Notes: generated by a model from the sequence alone, not told the origin. A stretch of DNA of 64,000 bases from Pseudoxanthomonas sp. SE1 (GCF_029542205.1 NZ_CP113783.1:2223001-2287000), one strand, 5' to 3'. Positions 16,314 to 25,707 are shown, counted from the stretch's first letter. Numbers and translations are program-made.

Positions 16314-16853
16314 TCACTGGATGGGCGGCACATCCTCTTCGGGGCCGATTTCGATGCTGTTCCGCTCGTCCGCGAACTGCACCCTGAAGTCGCCGCGCAG
16401 CAGCCACGCGGCGGTATCGGCCGCCAGCGCATCGCTGATCTTGCTCAACGACGAGCAGCCACCCCGGAACAACGTCATCGTCTGCCGGTAAGGCTGGTAC
16501 TGCCCTATCAGCTTGCCGTCCTGGAACAGGTCGGCGCGGATCATCGCCCACTTGGGACCGGAGAATCCGCCACCGTCGGCGCTGCGCATGTTCATGATGC
16601 GGATGCGCAGGGTACGGCCAGGCAGGCTTTCCAGGTCCTGGTCGGTCAGTTCCACCCGTCCTTTCGAATACTCGACCAGATGCGCGGGCAGTTCCGCTGT
16701 CCAGTCGCAATCCTTCATGAACTCCGGATAGCCGGCGTACCCCTCGCGCAGCGCGATCGTCGGGCTGGTTCGGATGACATCATCCGCAAGCGCAGGCAAT
16801 GCGAACGCGCCCAGCCAGGCCGCCAGCAGAAGCCGGTGCACGTGCCGCCTCAC
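16314..16853 (-). CDS. Secreted hypothetical protein
   Basis: 179-residue exported protein, signal peptide ending near ALPALA. Two cysteines (KDCDW, RGGCSSL) could form a disulphide. The start overlaps the stop of the upstream gene (ATGA), so the two are co-translated. No family recognised; the sequence is mixed alpha/beta without membrane helices after the signal. Possibly the tail of the long pigment operon, which ends 24 bases before its upstream partner. Confidence 0.65.
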   Translation of the reverse strand: MRRHVHRLLLAAWLGAFALPALADDVIRTSPTIALREGYAGYPEFMKDCDWTAELPAHLVEYSKGRVELTDQDLESLPGRTLRIRIMNMRSADGGGFSGPKWAMIRADLFQDGKLIGQYQPYRQTMTLFRGGCSSLSKISDALAADTAAWLLRGDFRVQFADERNSIEIGPEEDVPPIQ

Positions 16854-17305
16854 GGCGTAGCCGCCTGCGTGGCCTCGGCGCCATCGGGCTGGTGGAATAC
16901 CGGGGAATTCTGGATGTCGTTGACCAGATTGCGGATCCAGCGGTTGTAGTTGCCGTGGATTTCCGGTGCCCCGCGCTTGATTTCGTAGTTCATCTCCCTG
17001 CTGGAGACATACTCGATCTTGAAGCCGTTGGCGTCGTACCGCACCGCGACCACGACTTCATGCGTGCGTGGCGCGTAGCGCAGCGTCACCCGGCCGGGTT
17101 CGCTGTCCGCGACGGCCCAGCCGCGGGCCTTGCCCGCATGGATGATGGCCGCCTTGATGCGCGCCGCACTCGGCGGAATGCCGTTGGTGGACTCCACCCG
17201 CTCGTACGCCGGCACGACCATCGGATCCTGCTTGCCTGCCATCGCCGGCAGGCTGGCGGCTGACAGCACGAGCGCCAACAACAATGAAACGGAACGCTTC
17301 TTCAT
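16850..17305 (-). CDS. Secreted hypothetical protein
   Basis: 151-residue exported protein with signal peptide MKKRSVSLLLALVLSAASLP. The mature part has an alpha/beta region (RIKAAIIHAGKARGWAV, VTLRYAPRTHEVVVAVRY) and an aromatic stretch NYNRWIRNLVNDIQ. It resembles small periplasmic hypotheticals of xanthomonads; function unknown. It starts 24 bases after the last ketosynthase gene and is coupled to the next gene by ATGA, so it may be transcribed with the aryl polyene operon. Confidence 0.65.
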   Translation of the reverse strand: MKKRSVSLLLALVLSAASLPAMAGKQDPMVVPAYERVESTNGIPPSAARIKAAIIHAGKARGWAVADSEPGRVTLRYAPRTHEVVVAVRYDANGFKIEYVSSREMNYEIKRGAPEIHGNYNRWIRNLVNDIQNSPVFHQPDGAEATQAATP

Positions 17306-17329
17306 CTATCCCCCTGTGGATGTCCGGCG

Positions 17330-18571
17330 TCAGTCTTTCCAACGCTTGAAGATCAGCGACGTATTGATGCCGCCGAAGGCGAAGTTGTTGTTCATCACGT
17401 AGTCGGTCTGCAGTTCGCGACCTTCGCCGGTGATGTAGTCCAGGTCCGCGCAGCGGGGATCGCGCTCCTCCAGGTTGAGCGTGGGGGCGAACCAGCCCTC
17501 GCGCATCATCTCCAGCGTGATCCAGGCTTCGTAGGCACCGCATGCCCCAAGCGTGTGGCCGACGTAGCTCTTCAGCGAGCTGATCGGCATGCGGCTGCCG
17601 AACACCGCCGCCGTGGCCGTGGTCTCGGCGATGTCGCCATGGTCGGTGGCCGTACCGTGCGCGTTGACGTAACCGATCGCGTCCGGCTCCAGCCCTGCAT
17701 CCTCCAGCGCCAGCCGCATGGCCTGCGCCATGGTGTCGGCGCTGGGCTGGGTGACATGCTGGCCGTCGCTGTTGGTGCCGTAGCCGACGACTTCGGCCAG
17801 GATGGTCGCGCCGCGCGCCTGCGCGTGCTCCAGCTCCTCCAGCACCAGCGTGCAGGCGCCCTCGCCCAGCACCAGGCCATCGCGGTTGGCATCGAACGGA
17901 CGTGGCGTCCGCTCGGGCTCATGGTTGCGCACGCTGGTGGCGAACAACGTATCGAACACCGCCGCCGCCGTGGCATCCAGCTGCTCCGCGCCACCGCCGA
18001 TCATCGCGACCTGTTTGCCGCTGCGCACGGCTTCGTAGGCGCAGCCCACGCCCTGGCTGCCGGACGTGCAGGCACTGGACGTGGTGTAGACCCGGCCGGT
18101 CAATCCGAAGAACACCCCGATGTTCACCGGCGCGGTGTGGCTCATCATCTTCAGGTAGGTGGTCGCGTTGATGCCCTCGGTGGTGTACGCATTGAGCATG
18201 CGGCCGAAGTCGCCGATCGCCTCGTGGCTTCCCGCGGAAGAACCGTACGAGACCCCCACCTTCCCGCTTTTCAGGACAGGGTGGCCGAGCAGGCCGGCCT
18301 GTTCCAGCGCCATCTCGGTGGCGCGCACGGCCATCACGGCCACCCGGCCCATGCTGCGCGTGGTCTTGCGGTTGTAGTGGGCCGGCAACTCGAACGGTTC
18401 GGCGGGCGCGGCCAGCCGCGTGTTGAGGCCTTCGTACTTGTCCCAGTCCTGCATGTGGCGCACGGCATTGCGGCATTCGCGCAGGCGCAGATGCACGCTG
18501 GACCAATCGTGGCCGAGCGGGCTGATGGTGCCCGCGCCGGTAACGACAACGCGTCGATCGCTGCGACTCAT
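17330..18571 (-). CDS. Beta-ketoacyl-ACP synthase (FabF-like, aryl polyene)
   Basis: 413-residue ketosynthase for chain elongation of the aryl polyene. The catalytic triad is complete: Cys168 in SSACTSGSQG, His in NAHGTATDHGD, His in YVGHTLGACG. It matches the ApeO/ApeR class of cluster ketosynthases. Its start overlaps the upstream ketoreductase stop by ATGA, and it is the last pathway enzyme of the operon. Together with the second ketosynthase upstream it probably builds the conjugated polyene on the ACPs. Confidence 0.92.
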   Translation of the reverse strand: MSRSDRRVVVTGAGTISPLGHDWSSVHLRLRECRNAVRHMQDWDKYEGLNTRLAAPAEPFELPAHYNRKTTRSMGRVAVMAVRATEMALEQAGLLGHPVLKSGKVGVSYGSSAGSHEAIGDFGRMLNAYTTEGINATTYLKMMSHTAPVNIGVFFGLTGRVYTTSSACTSGSQGVGCAYEAVRSGKQVAMIGGGAEQLDATAAAVFDTLFATSVRNHEPERTPRPFDANRDGLVLGEGACTLVLEELEHAQARGATILAEVVGYGTNSDGQHVTQPSADTMAQAMRLALEDAGLEPDAIGYVNAHGTATDHGDIAETTATAAVFGSRMPISSLKSYVGHTLGACGAYEAWITLEMMREGWFAPTLNLEERDPRCADLDYITGEGRELQTDYVMNNNFAFGGINTSLIFKRWKD

Positions 18572-19302
18572 CCGACCAGCCCTCCATTGACCGAGATCAC
18601 CTGCCGGGTGACGTACGACGCCTGCGGCGACATCAGGAACGCCACCACGGCGGCGACTTCCTCCGGCCGTCCGACGCGCTTCATGGGAATCATCTTCAAT
18701 GCTTCGTCCACCACCTCGCCACTGACCATCTCGGTGTCGATCAGGCCGGGCGCCACGCAGTTCACGGTGATCCCGCGGCTGGCCAGTTCCAGCGCCAGCG
18801 CCTTGGTGGCGCCGATGATGCCGGCCTTGGCCGCGCTGTAGTTGACCTGGCCACGGTTGCCGACCAGGCCGGACACCGACGACAGCGTCACGATGCGGCC
18901 CGGCTTGCGTCGGCGCACCATCGGCATGACCAGGGGATTGAGCACGTTGTAGAACCCGTCAAGGTTGGTGCGCAGCACGGCATCCCAGTCGTCGCCGCTC
19001 ATGGCCGGGAACGCGGTGTCGCGCGCGATGCCGGCATTGCAGACGATGCCATGGTAGGTGCCGTGTTCTCCGACATCGGCCTCCAGTGCCTGTGTTGCCG
19101 CGGTGCGGTCGGCCACATCGAACGCGAGCACGCGGGCTTCCCGGCCCAGCTCGCGCACCTGGCCGGCGACGGCTTCGGCTTCCTCCCTGCGGCTGCGGCA
19201 ATGCACGACGATGTCGAATCCGTCCTGCGCCAACCGCAACGCGATGGCCCGCCCGATCCCCCGGCTCCCCCCGGTGACCAGGATCGTATTGTCTCCACTC
19301 AT
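18568..19302 (-). CDS. 3-oxoacyl-ACP reductase (FabG-like, aryl polyene)
   Basis: 244-residue SDR reductase that reduces the 3-keto group after each extension. Visible features are the NAD(P) motif TGGSRGIGRAIA (about residues 10-21), NAG (NAGIARD), the catalytic Ser in TLSSVSGLVG, and YSAAKAG. The ATG at 19302 overlaps the dehydratase stop (ATGA) and gives the normal SDR length. It corresponds to ApeQ of aryl polyene clusters. Confidence 0.93.
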   Translation of the reverse strand: MSGDNTILVTGGSRGIGRAIALRLAQDGFDIVVHCRSRREEAEAVAGQVRELGREARVLAFDVADRTAATQALEADVGEHGTYHGIVCNAGIARDTAFPAMSGDDWDAVLRTNLDGFYNVLNPLVMPMVRRRKPGRIVTLSSVSGLVGNRGQVNYSAAKAGIIGATKALALELASRGITVNCVAPGLIDTEMVSGEVVDEALKMIPMKRVGRPEEVAAVVAFLMSPQASYVTRQVISVNGGLVG

Positions 19303-19754
19303 TCCTGCGTACTCTCCAGATACGCCATCGCGTCCGGTGGTTCGAACACCGACACGTTGGCAGTCGCCAGTTCTTCGCCGTCCCCCAGGATGCGGCAGCT
19401 GAACATTCCAAGCCCATTGTCGCCCAGCAGCTCGCGCGTTGCCTCTACCCGGAGCAATGCGCCCGCCCGGAACCACGAGGCCCGGCTTTCGTAGCGGCGC
19501 GTGCCCAGCAGGAAACCGATCGACGGCTCGCGGCCGGACGCGCGGGCGTGGCAGCCCGCCCACGCGGCGATGGCCTGCGCCATGTATTCGACCCCTACCC
19601 AGGCGGGAACGCCTTCCGCATGGCAGAACGGTCCTTCATCGGGCACGCGCACTTCCACTGCCACGCTGTCTTCGCCCCAGGCAACGAGGCGATCGACCAG
19701 CCGCATCGTTCCCCGGTGCGGCACCACGCGTTCGATGTCGTACAACTCGCCCAT
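19299..19754 (-). CDS. 3-hydroxyacyl-ACP dehydratase (ApeP-like hotdog)
   Basis: 151-residue hotdog-fold protein resembling FabA/FabZ and ApeP. The start MGELYDIERVVPHRGTMRLV carries the family's conserved HRG and is followed by VGVEYMAQAIAAWAG, the central helix. It dehydrates the 3-hydroxyacyl-ACP to make each double bond. The cluster has a second hotdog domain fused to the AMP-ligase, so the two may act together. Directly adjacent to the ketosynthase gene upstream, with no intergenic base. Confidence 0.85.
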   Translation of the reverse strand: MGELYDIERVVPHRGTMRLVDRLVAWGEDSVAVEVRVPDEGPFCHAEGVPAWVGVEYMAQAIAAWAGCHARASGREPSIGFLLGTRRYESRASWFRAGALLRVEATRELLGDNGLGMFSCRILGDGEELATANVSVFEPPDAMAYLESTQE

Positions 19755-20945
19755 TCACTCTGCTCCGAATACCAGCACGGCATTGCTGCCGCCGAAGGCG
19801 AACGACTGGCTCAGCACATGGCGCAGCGGGCCGTTGGCGGTGCTTCCGGGCGGCGCGAAGGACAAAGGCGGCAATGCCGGATCCGGCACGCCATCCCACC
19901 AGTGCGGTGGCAGCCGGCGTTGCGGGTTGTCGACCATCGCCAGCCAGCACAGGCCGGCTTCGACGGCACCCGCTGCGCCGAGCGTGTGGCCGGTCAGCGC
20001 CTTGGTGGAGCTCACCGGCACCTCTGGCCCCAGTGCGGCCGCCACCGCGTGGCTCTCCATCGCATCGTTCTGCGGCGTGGCCGTGCCGTGCAGGTTCACG
20101 TAATCGATCTGCCCGGCCGAAAGCTTCGCCCGCGCAAGCGCCTGGCCAATGGCGTCTATGGCGCCGATGCCCTGCGGCTCGGGCGCGGAGATGTGGTGGG
20201 CGTCGGAGGTTTCACCCCAGCCCGCCAGCCGCACGGGCCCGGGCGAGCGCGTCATCAGGAACAGCGCGGCACCCTCGCCAATGTTGATGCCATGGCGGTT
20301 CATCGAAAAAGGATTGCAGCGCTCGGCCGACACGGATTCCAGCGCCATGAAGCCGCGTACGGTGAACTGGCACAGTGAATCCGCGCCACCCGTGATGACG
20401 GCGTCCACCAGTCCGGCACGCAGCAGCCGCGCCGCGGATGCCATCGCCTTGGCGCTGGAAGAACATGCGGTGGAGATCGTCCAGGCAGGTCCGCGTGCGC
20501 CCGATTCGGCCGCGAGAAAACGCGAAGGCGCGCCGATCTCCTGTTGCACGTAGTGGAACCCCTCGGGCCACTGCTGATGGCGATGCCAGTGCACCATCGC
20601 CTGTTCCGCCTCGCCTATGCCCGACGTGCTGGTGCCGACCACGATGGCCACGCGTGCAGGCCCATGGCGTTCGATCGCCTGCTGCACTTGATCGTGGATC
20701 TGCAGGTAGGCGGCACGCAGCAGTGCGTTGTTGCGTCCGCGGAGCTGCACCGGATGGTGGTCGAGCGTGGGCAGCGCGGTGGTCACGGTGCCCATCGCCA
20801 GGCGATGGCCAGGCACCAGGGTGTCGTTCTGTGCCACGCCCGAGGGAGCATCGTCGCGAAACAAGGCATCGCGCACCGACGCCTTGCCTGCGCCGAGCGC
20901 GCACACCAGCCCGAGATCGTTCAGGAAGATCGCGTCGCGGCTCAC
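19755..20945 (-). CDS. Beta-ketoacyl-ACP synthase (second, aryl polyene)
   Basis: 396-residue ketosynthase with the triad visible: Cys in ISTACSSSAKAM, His in NLHGTATPQND, His in LTGHTLGAAG. It starts with GTG in a GTGA overlap with the lipoprotein gene. It is divergent in sequence from the other ketosynthase of the cluster, as the two ketosynthases of aryl polyene clusters usually are. One of the pair may prime or set chain length. Confidence 0.9.
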   Translation of the reverse strand: MSRDAIFLNDLGLVCALGAGKASVRDALFRDDAPSGVAQNDTLVPGHRLAMGTVTTALPTLDHHPVQLRGRNNALLRAAYLQIHDQVQQAIERHGPARVAIVVGTSTSGIGEAEQAMVHWHRHQQWPEGFHYVQQEIGAPSRFLAAESGARGPAWTISTACSSSAKAMASAARLLRAGLVDAVITGGADSLCQFTVRGFMALESVSAERCNPFSMNRHGINIGEGAALFLMTRSPGPVRLAGWGETSDAHHISAPEPQGIGAIDAIGQALARAKLSAGQIDYVNLHGTATPQNDAMESHAVAAALGPEVPVSSTKALTGHTLGAAGAVEAGLCWLAMVDNPQRRLPPHWWDGVPDPALPPLSFAPPGSTANGPLRHVLSQSFAFGGSNAVLVFGAE

Positions 20946-21490
20946 GGGATCGGGTCTCCGCCGGCCGTCGATTCAATCGTCAGATGATAGCCGTCCGCCT
21001 TGTTGTGGAGCCGCAACGTGGTCGCATCCACGCGATCCCGCGCCAGCCATGCACGGCCATCCTTGCGCAGTTCGCGGTGGTCGCCGGACTCGACCAGCTC
21101 CCAGCCCGCGGGCAAGGCGGCGCGCACGGCGTCGGCGGGCCACAGGCTGAACTGCAGATCGTCCAGCACGCGCTCACCCCGCACCGCCGCAGGCAGCCAC
21201 GCCGCACGCTCTTCGGACAAGGTCCTGCCGTCCCAGTGCAGGCGGACGCCGGTACGGCCCATGGCCTGCACGGCCAACCGCACGGCGCCGGCATCGACTT
21301 CCAGCAGGGCGTCGAGTTCGCGCACGTGTTCGCCAAAACGAAACACCAGGCGCTGCTGGACCGCGATCTGCTGGCCGAGCGCTGCCGGCGCCAGTTGCAG
21401 CGAAGGCAGGACGACCGCAGGCGGTGCCGGACGCGTGGCACACGCCGCCAGCAACAGCCCCGTCAGCAAGCAGGCGATCAGCCGGTGCAC
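20942..21490 (-). CDS. DUF3261 outer-membrane lipoprotein (ApeN-like)
   Basis: 182-residue lipoprotein of the DUF3261 family. The GTG start at 21490 has GGAG about 6 bases upstream and gives a clean lipoprotein signal (RLIACLLTGLLLAAC, Cys17). Its first 13 bases overlap the flavoprotein gene. The mature domain is predicted to bind lipid; in aryl polyene clusters this protein is thought to help place the pigment in the outer membrane together with the LolA-like carrier and the MMPL exporter. Confidence 0.8.
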   Translation of the reverse strand: MHRLIACLLTGLLLAACATRPAPPAVVLPSLQLAPAALGQQIAVQQRLVFRFGEHVRELDALLEVDAGAVRLAVQAMGRTGVRLHWDGRTLSEERAAWLPAAVRGERVLDDLQFSLWPADAVRAALPAGWELVESGDHRELRKDGRAWLARDRVDATTLRLHNKADGYHLTIESTAGGDPIP

Positions 21491-22710
21491 AGTTGCTCCA
21501 GCACCTGCAGGCGCCGCTGCGTGTCGGCCACGTACGGATTCTTCTTGTCCCAGGCGTAGCCGGCCAGGATCGAACAGATCATCCGGCGGATGTCGGGCTG
21601 TGCATCGGGGTGGAAGATGATGCGCTGGAAACCACCTGCGTACCACGACTCCACGAAACGCCTGAACGTCTGCACGCCACCGCGCAGCGGCACGGAAAAA
21701 TCGGCTTCCCAATCCACGCTTTCGCCCGCGTACTTGCGGGCCAGGCACTCGCTGGCCAACTGCGCGGACTTGAACGCGATGGTGACGCCCGACGAGAACA
21801 CCGGATCGAGGAACTCGCCCGCGTTGCCCAACAGCGCATAGCCCGGCCCCCACAGCGACGATACGTTCGCCGAATAGCCGGTGATCTGGCGCACCGGCAG
21901 CACCGCCCACTCGGCGTTCTTCAGCAGGCGGGTCAGGTTCGGATCCTCGCCGACGATGGCCTGCAGGCGTTCGAGCTCGGTGCCCGGGTAGCGGTCGAGG
22001 AAGTCCATCTCCGCCACCACGCCCAGCGAACAGCAGCCATTGGAGAACGGGATGGTCCAGTACCAGACGTCCACGTGTTCGGGATGCGTGGTGATCAGGA
22101 TCTTGTTGCGGTCGAACCCGGCGTCATGCGCGATGTGGTCTCGCACATGGGTGAAGATCGCCCCGCGCACCGGGAAGTTGGAAGGCGACTCCAGCTTCAG
22201 CAGGCGTGGCAACAGGCGCCCGAAGCCACTGGCATCCAGCATGAAGTCGGCTTCGATGGCGTATTCCTCGCCCTCCGGCGAACGCACGGTCACGCGCGCC
22301 GTCTCGCCGGGTTCAGCGGACAGCACTTCATGCCGGTAGCGCACTTCCGCGCCCATGCGCTCGGCGCCCCTGGCCAGCACGTGGTCGAAATCGGCACGCT
22401 GCACCTGATAGGTGGTGCCCCATCCCGGCGAGAACTTGTCGCGGAAATCGAATTCCGTGGTGCGCTCGCCGCGCACGAACGCCGCACCATTCTTGTACTG
22501 GAAGCCGGCTTCCACCACGTCCTGCAGCAGGCCGGCCGCCTCGATGTATTCCATGCTCTGCGGCAGCAGGCTCTCGCCGATGGAGAAGCGCGGGAACTGC
22601 TCGCGCTCGACGATCAGCACCTTGCGTCCCTGCTGGCGCAGCATCGCCGCGGCGACCGAGCCGGCGGGGCCCGCGCCGATGATCAGGATGTCCGTGCGTT
22701 CCGTTTTCAT
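21478..22710 (-). CDS. Flavin-dependent halogenase-like / FAD oxidoreductase
   Basis: 410-residue FAD protein. The dinucleotide motif GAGPAGS is at residues 12-18. The halogenase signature WxWxIP is present as WYWTIP (216-221), and Lys73 (YKNGAAF) stands where phenolic flavin halogenases have their catalytic lysine, after the GESLLP motif (45-50). Xanthomonadins are brominated aryl polyenes, so halogenation of the aryl head is a reasonable role. A dehydrogenase or hydroxylase role cannot be excluded. Start overlaps the MMPL stop (ATGA). Confidence 0.8.
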   Translation of the reverse strand: MKTERTDILIIGAGPAGSVAAAMLRQQGRKVLIVEREQFPRFSIGESLLPQSMEYIEAAGLLQDVVEAGFQYKNGAAFVRGERTTEFDFRDKFSPGWGTTYQVQRADFDHVLARGAERMGAEVRYRHEVLSAEPGETARVTVRSPEGEEYAIEADFMLDASGFGRLLPRLLKLESPSNFPVRGAIFTHVRDHIAHDAGFDRNKILITTHPEHVDVWYWTIPFSNGCCSLGVVAEMDFLDRYPGTELERLQAIVGEDPNLTRLLKNAEWAVLPVRQITGYSANVSSLWGPGYALLGNAGEFLDPVFSSGVTIAFKSAQLASECLARKYAGESVDWEADFSVPLRGGVQTFRRFVESWYAGGFQRIIFHPDAQPDIRRMICSILAGYAWDKKNPYVADTQRRLQVLEQLCTG

Positions 22711-25082
22711 TCCGAAGTGTGTCCATGCAAAGAAGAATCATCCGGTCGTGGCCGGAACAGGGGCGACAGCAGCCAGACCAGGCCGATGCCGAACAGCAGG
22801 GTCAGGCCGAAAGCACGCAGCGCAGGCGTTGCCGAAAGGCCCAGCAGACCGAACGAGAGCCACGTGCTGGCCGCGCCCACGCTGACCGCGAGCCATGCAC
22901 TCGCGTCGCCGCGATGTTCGACCAGGAAGATGCCGTAGTCGATGCCCATGCCCAGCAGCAACATCAGCGCCAGCACGTTGAACAGCTGCAGCGGCTGGCC
23001 CAGCCAGCCCAGCAATGCGACCGTCAGCACGCCGGCCAGCAGTGTCGGCGTGATCACGCGCCACGCCTGCCCGCGGTAGCGGAGCGCCAGCACGAGGAAC
23101 ACGACCACCACACCCGCCAGCAGCAACCACGACATCATGTGGCGGTAGTGCGTCAGCAGGCGTGAAATGTCCGCGGTGCGGTCCACCCAGCGCACGCCAT
23201 CCAGCCCTTCGGCCTGCGCGGCGAAGATGGCCAGCGCATCGGGGCGCGACAGGTCGTTGACCATCACCACCGAGGCCATGCCCTGCCCCACCTGTCCCAG
23301 CCACAAGTGGCGCACGGGCCGCGACGCCGGCGACGCCAGGAAGGCATCAATGCCCACCGCCGATCCAGCGAACTCCCCGCGCGCCAGTATCTCTCCCGTG
23401 GCAGCCGACAAGCGCGCCAGCACTTCCTGTTCGACACGCGAGGTCAGGGCGGCAACTTCGTCCTGCCGACGCTGCGATGGCAGCCAGTCGCTCAGGGCGC
23501 GATGGCCGCCGACCGACCCGTCGGCCTCGACCTGGCGCAACCGGGCGACCAGGCGCTCCTCGCGTTGCAGGACCTGCTCGGCGTCCCGTCCCTGGACCAG
23601 GAAGAACTGCGCCGGGCTGGGCATGCCCAGCAACCGCCCCACTTCGCGCTGTTGGGCGATCAGCGCCGGCGGCGATGATTGCAGGCCGCGCAGGTCATCG
23701 TTGGCTTGCAGCTTGAACAAGCCGGGTACCGCGACCAGCAGCACCGCCGCCGCGAGCACGCCAACGGCACGACGGCTGGACAGTCGCGGCCATCGCGCCA
23801 GCGTGCCACCCAGCCAGCGCGAGAACGCGGTGCTGCCCATGCGTCCGCCGTCGAGCCAGGGAAATCCAAGGATCACCGTCAGGAACGCGGCCGTCAGCCC
23901 GACTACCGAGAACAGCGCCATCTGGCGCAGCCCGGGGAACGGCGCGAGCCCCAGCGCCAGGTAGGCCATGGCGCTGGTCAGCAAGGCCAGCCACAGGCCC
24001 GGCAGCAGGTGCCGCAGCAACGACCAGCGACGCTCGGCGGCCACGCCCTGGCGCGAGGCGAACCAGTGGATGCCGTAGTCCTCCGCGACGCCCACCAGAC
24101 TCGCGCCGAAGATCAACGTCAGCAGATGGATCTTCCCGAACACCAGCACGGTGACGGTCAACGCCACCGCGCAACCGACCAGCAACGACAGCGCCACCAG
24201 CAGCAGTGGGCGCAGCGAACGGAACGCGAGCCAGACCAGCAGCAATACCGCCGCCAGCGACCCCCAGCCGATGGTGTTGACCTCGCGGCTGGCCTGCACG
24301 GCCGCGGATTCCGCGTGCAGCGGCACGCCGGCCTTCAGCACCCGCAGCCCGGGTGCAGCGGTCGTCGCCGCGGATGCCGCGCCGTCCAGCAGATCCTGCA
24401 ATCGGCGTTCACCGTCGAGCTTGAACGCGGATTCGCGCAGCGTGAACTGCAGCACGGCCCAATGGCGGCCTTCCGCCTGCAGCAGGCCATCGGCATCCAG
24501 TGCCAGGCCCGAGGAAGCGGCCTGCGCCTGCCACCACTGCGGCCACAGGCCCAGCGGATCGCGGCGCCACTCGGTCAGGCGGGGCGTTCCCATGGGTCCG
24601 TACAGGGCGACGAGCGCGGATTCGGCCAGTGCATCCGCGGGCGTCTGTGCGAGTGCCTCCCGCTGCTCCTGCGTCAGCAGCCGGTCGCGATACGGAGCGA
24701 AGAAATCGCGCGCCTGTGCGAACCAGTCGTCCGGCGAGCGATCCGAAACCAGCAGCGCCGATGGCCGCGTTGCCGCAGACGTCTGCACGAAGGCCTCGAA
24801 AACGGCGCGTGCCCTCAGCGCCGCTTCCGGTGCATCCGCGCCCAGCATCACCACCACGTCGCGCGCACTGTTGCCGGCGATGCGACGCGTCGCATCGGCA
24901 ATCGCCGGGTCGCCGGCTTCCGTGGGCAACAACGCAAGCACGTCGGTGTCGATGGCCGGCGCGTGCCAGAACCGCCACTGGTGCCAGGCCACGACCGCCA
25001 GCACCAGCACCCATGCAAGCGCCAGCCAACGCCAGCCCCGCAGCGGATGCGCCGCAGGCAGATGGAGCGACGGCTCACTCAA
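22707..25082 (-). CDS. MMPL-family exporter (aryl polyene)
   Basis: 791-residue RND/MMPL transporter with about 12 membrane helices in two repeats, each starting with one helix and a large periplasmic loop and continuing with a helix bundle (EDYGIHWFASR near residue 335, GIDYGIFLVEHR near 720 are the paired conserved segments). It should export the aryl polyene lipid across the inner membrane. No ATG or GTG is available near the start; the only sensible start is TTG at 25082 inside the end of the lolA-like gene, with GAGG about 10 bases upstream. Confidence 0.88.
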   Translation of the reverse strand: MSEPSLHLPAAHPLRGWRWLALAWVLVLAVVAWHQWRFWHAPAIDTDVLALLPTEAGDPAIADATRRIAGNSARDVVVMLGADAPEAALRARAVFEAFVQTSAATRPSALLVSDRSPDDWFAQARDFFAPYRDRLLTQEQREALAQTPADALAESALVALYGPMGTPRLTEWRRDPLGLWPQWWQAQAASSGLALDADGLLQAEGRHWAVLQFTLRESAFKLDGERRLQDLLDGAASAATTAAPGLRVLKAGVPLHAESAAVQASREVNTIGWGSLAAVLLLVWLAFRSLRPLLLVALSLLVGCAVALTVTVLVFGKIHLLTLIFGASLVGVAEDYGIHWFASRQGVAAERRWSLLRHLLPGLWLALLTSAMAYLALGLAPFPGLRQMALFSVVGLTAAFLTVILGFPWLDGGRMGSTAFSRWLGGTLARWPRLSSRRAVGVLAAAVLLVAVPGLFKLQANDDLRGLQSSPPALIAQQREVGRLLGMPSPAQFFLVQGRDAEQVLQREERLVARLRQVEADGSVGGHRALSDWLPSQRRQDEVAALTSRVEQEVLARLSAATGEILARGEFAGSAVGIDAFLASPASRPVRHLWLGQVGQGMASVVMVNDLSRPDALAIFAAQAEGLDGVRWVDRTADISRLLTHYRHMMSWLLLAGVVVVFLVLALRYRGQAWRVITPTLLAGVLTVALLGWLGQPLQLFNVLALMLLLGMGIDYGIFLVEHRGDASAWLAVSVGAASTWLSFGLLGLSATPALRAFGLTLLFGIGLVWLLSPLFRPRPDDSSLHGHTSE

Positions 25083-25707
25083 GCCGGGTCGCCTCGTCGC
25101 GTGACAGGGTGGCCGGTGTTTCGCTCATCGCGCTGAAGCGCAGGTGGGTGACGTCGCCATTGGCTTCACGCAGTTCGACCTCACGCACGTAACGGTCGCC
25201 GGACAGACGCACGGACGTGAACGCCTGCGCCAGTTGCCGCGAACGCGGCACCAGCGTCATCCGCCACCCCTTGCCGGCGGCAGGCTCGGCCTTCACCTCG
25301 AACGTCGACGTCAGTGCCTTCATGTCGCCGCTCATCAGCGCGAACATCATCGCATTGACGCTGCGAAGCCCCGGCTGCTGGCGCGCATCCACTTCGACCC
25401 GCCGGCTGCCGTCGCGCTGACGGCTGAGGATGCGGTCCCGCGTGATCACGGTCTCGGAGGGAAACGGTGCCGTCGTGGTCCAGACCACGCCCTTGTCGCG
25501 CGCGAGCAGGAAGCGTCCGCTGGAGCGCAACGGGTTCCTGAAGCCGGCGACCTGCTTCTCCTGCGCGAACTCGCCGCGCAGCAGCGGCACCTGTGCGACC
25601 TGCCCTTGCACCTGCGCCAGCGGATCGGCCGCTGCCGCGGGCAGCATGTTGCCGCCCGCCGCGACGGCCAGCAGGGACGCGGCCAGGAAACTGCGGACCG
25701 TCTTCAT
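25075..25707 (-). CDS. LolA-like outer-membrane lipid/lipoprotein carrier
   Basis: 210-residue periplasmic protein with a signal peptide (FLAASLLAVAAGG). The LolA-like fold is suggested by LRGEFAQEKQVAGF and repeated strands FLLARDKGVVWTTTAPF. Aryl polyene clusters carry such a dedicated LolA homologue for pigment transfer to the outer membrane. Start codon overlaps the thioesterase stop; its end overlaps the exporter start. Confidence 0.85.
   Translation of the reverse strand: MKTVRSFLAASLLAVAAGGNMLPAAAADPLAQVQGQVAQVPLLRGEFAQEKQVAGFRNPLRSSGRFLLARDKGVVWTTTAPFPSETVITRDRILSRQRDGSRRVEVDARQQPGLRSVNAMMFALMSGDMKALTSTFEVKAEPAAGKGWRMTLVPRSRQLAQAFTSVRLSGDRYVREVELREANGDVTHLRFSAMSETPATLSRDEATRLE

Noticed and set aside
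23679..25136. Plus-strand open frame rich in Gln and Arg opposite the MMPL exporter
   Set aside because: Compositional shadow; the minus strand has consistent membrane helices and conserved MMPL segments.
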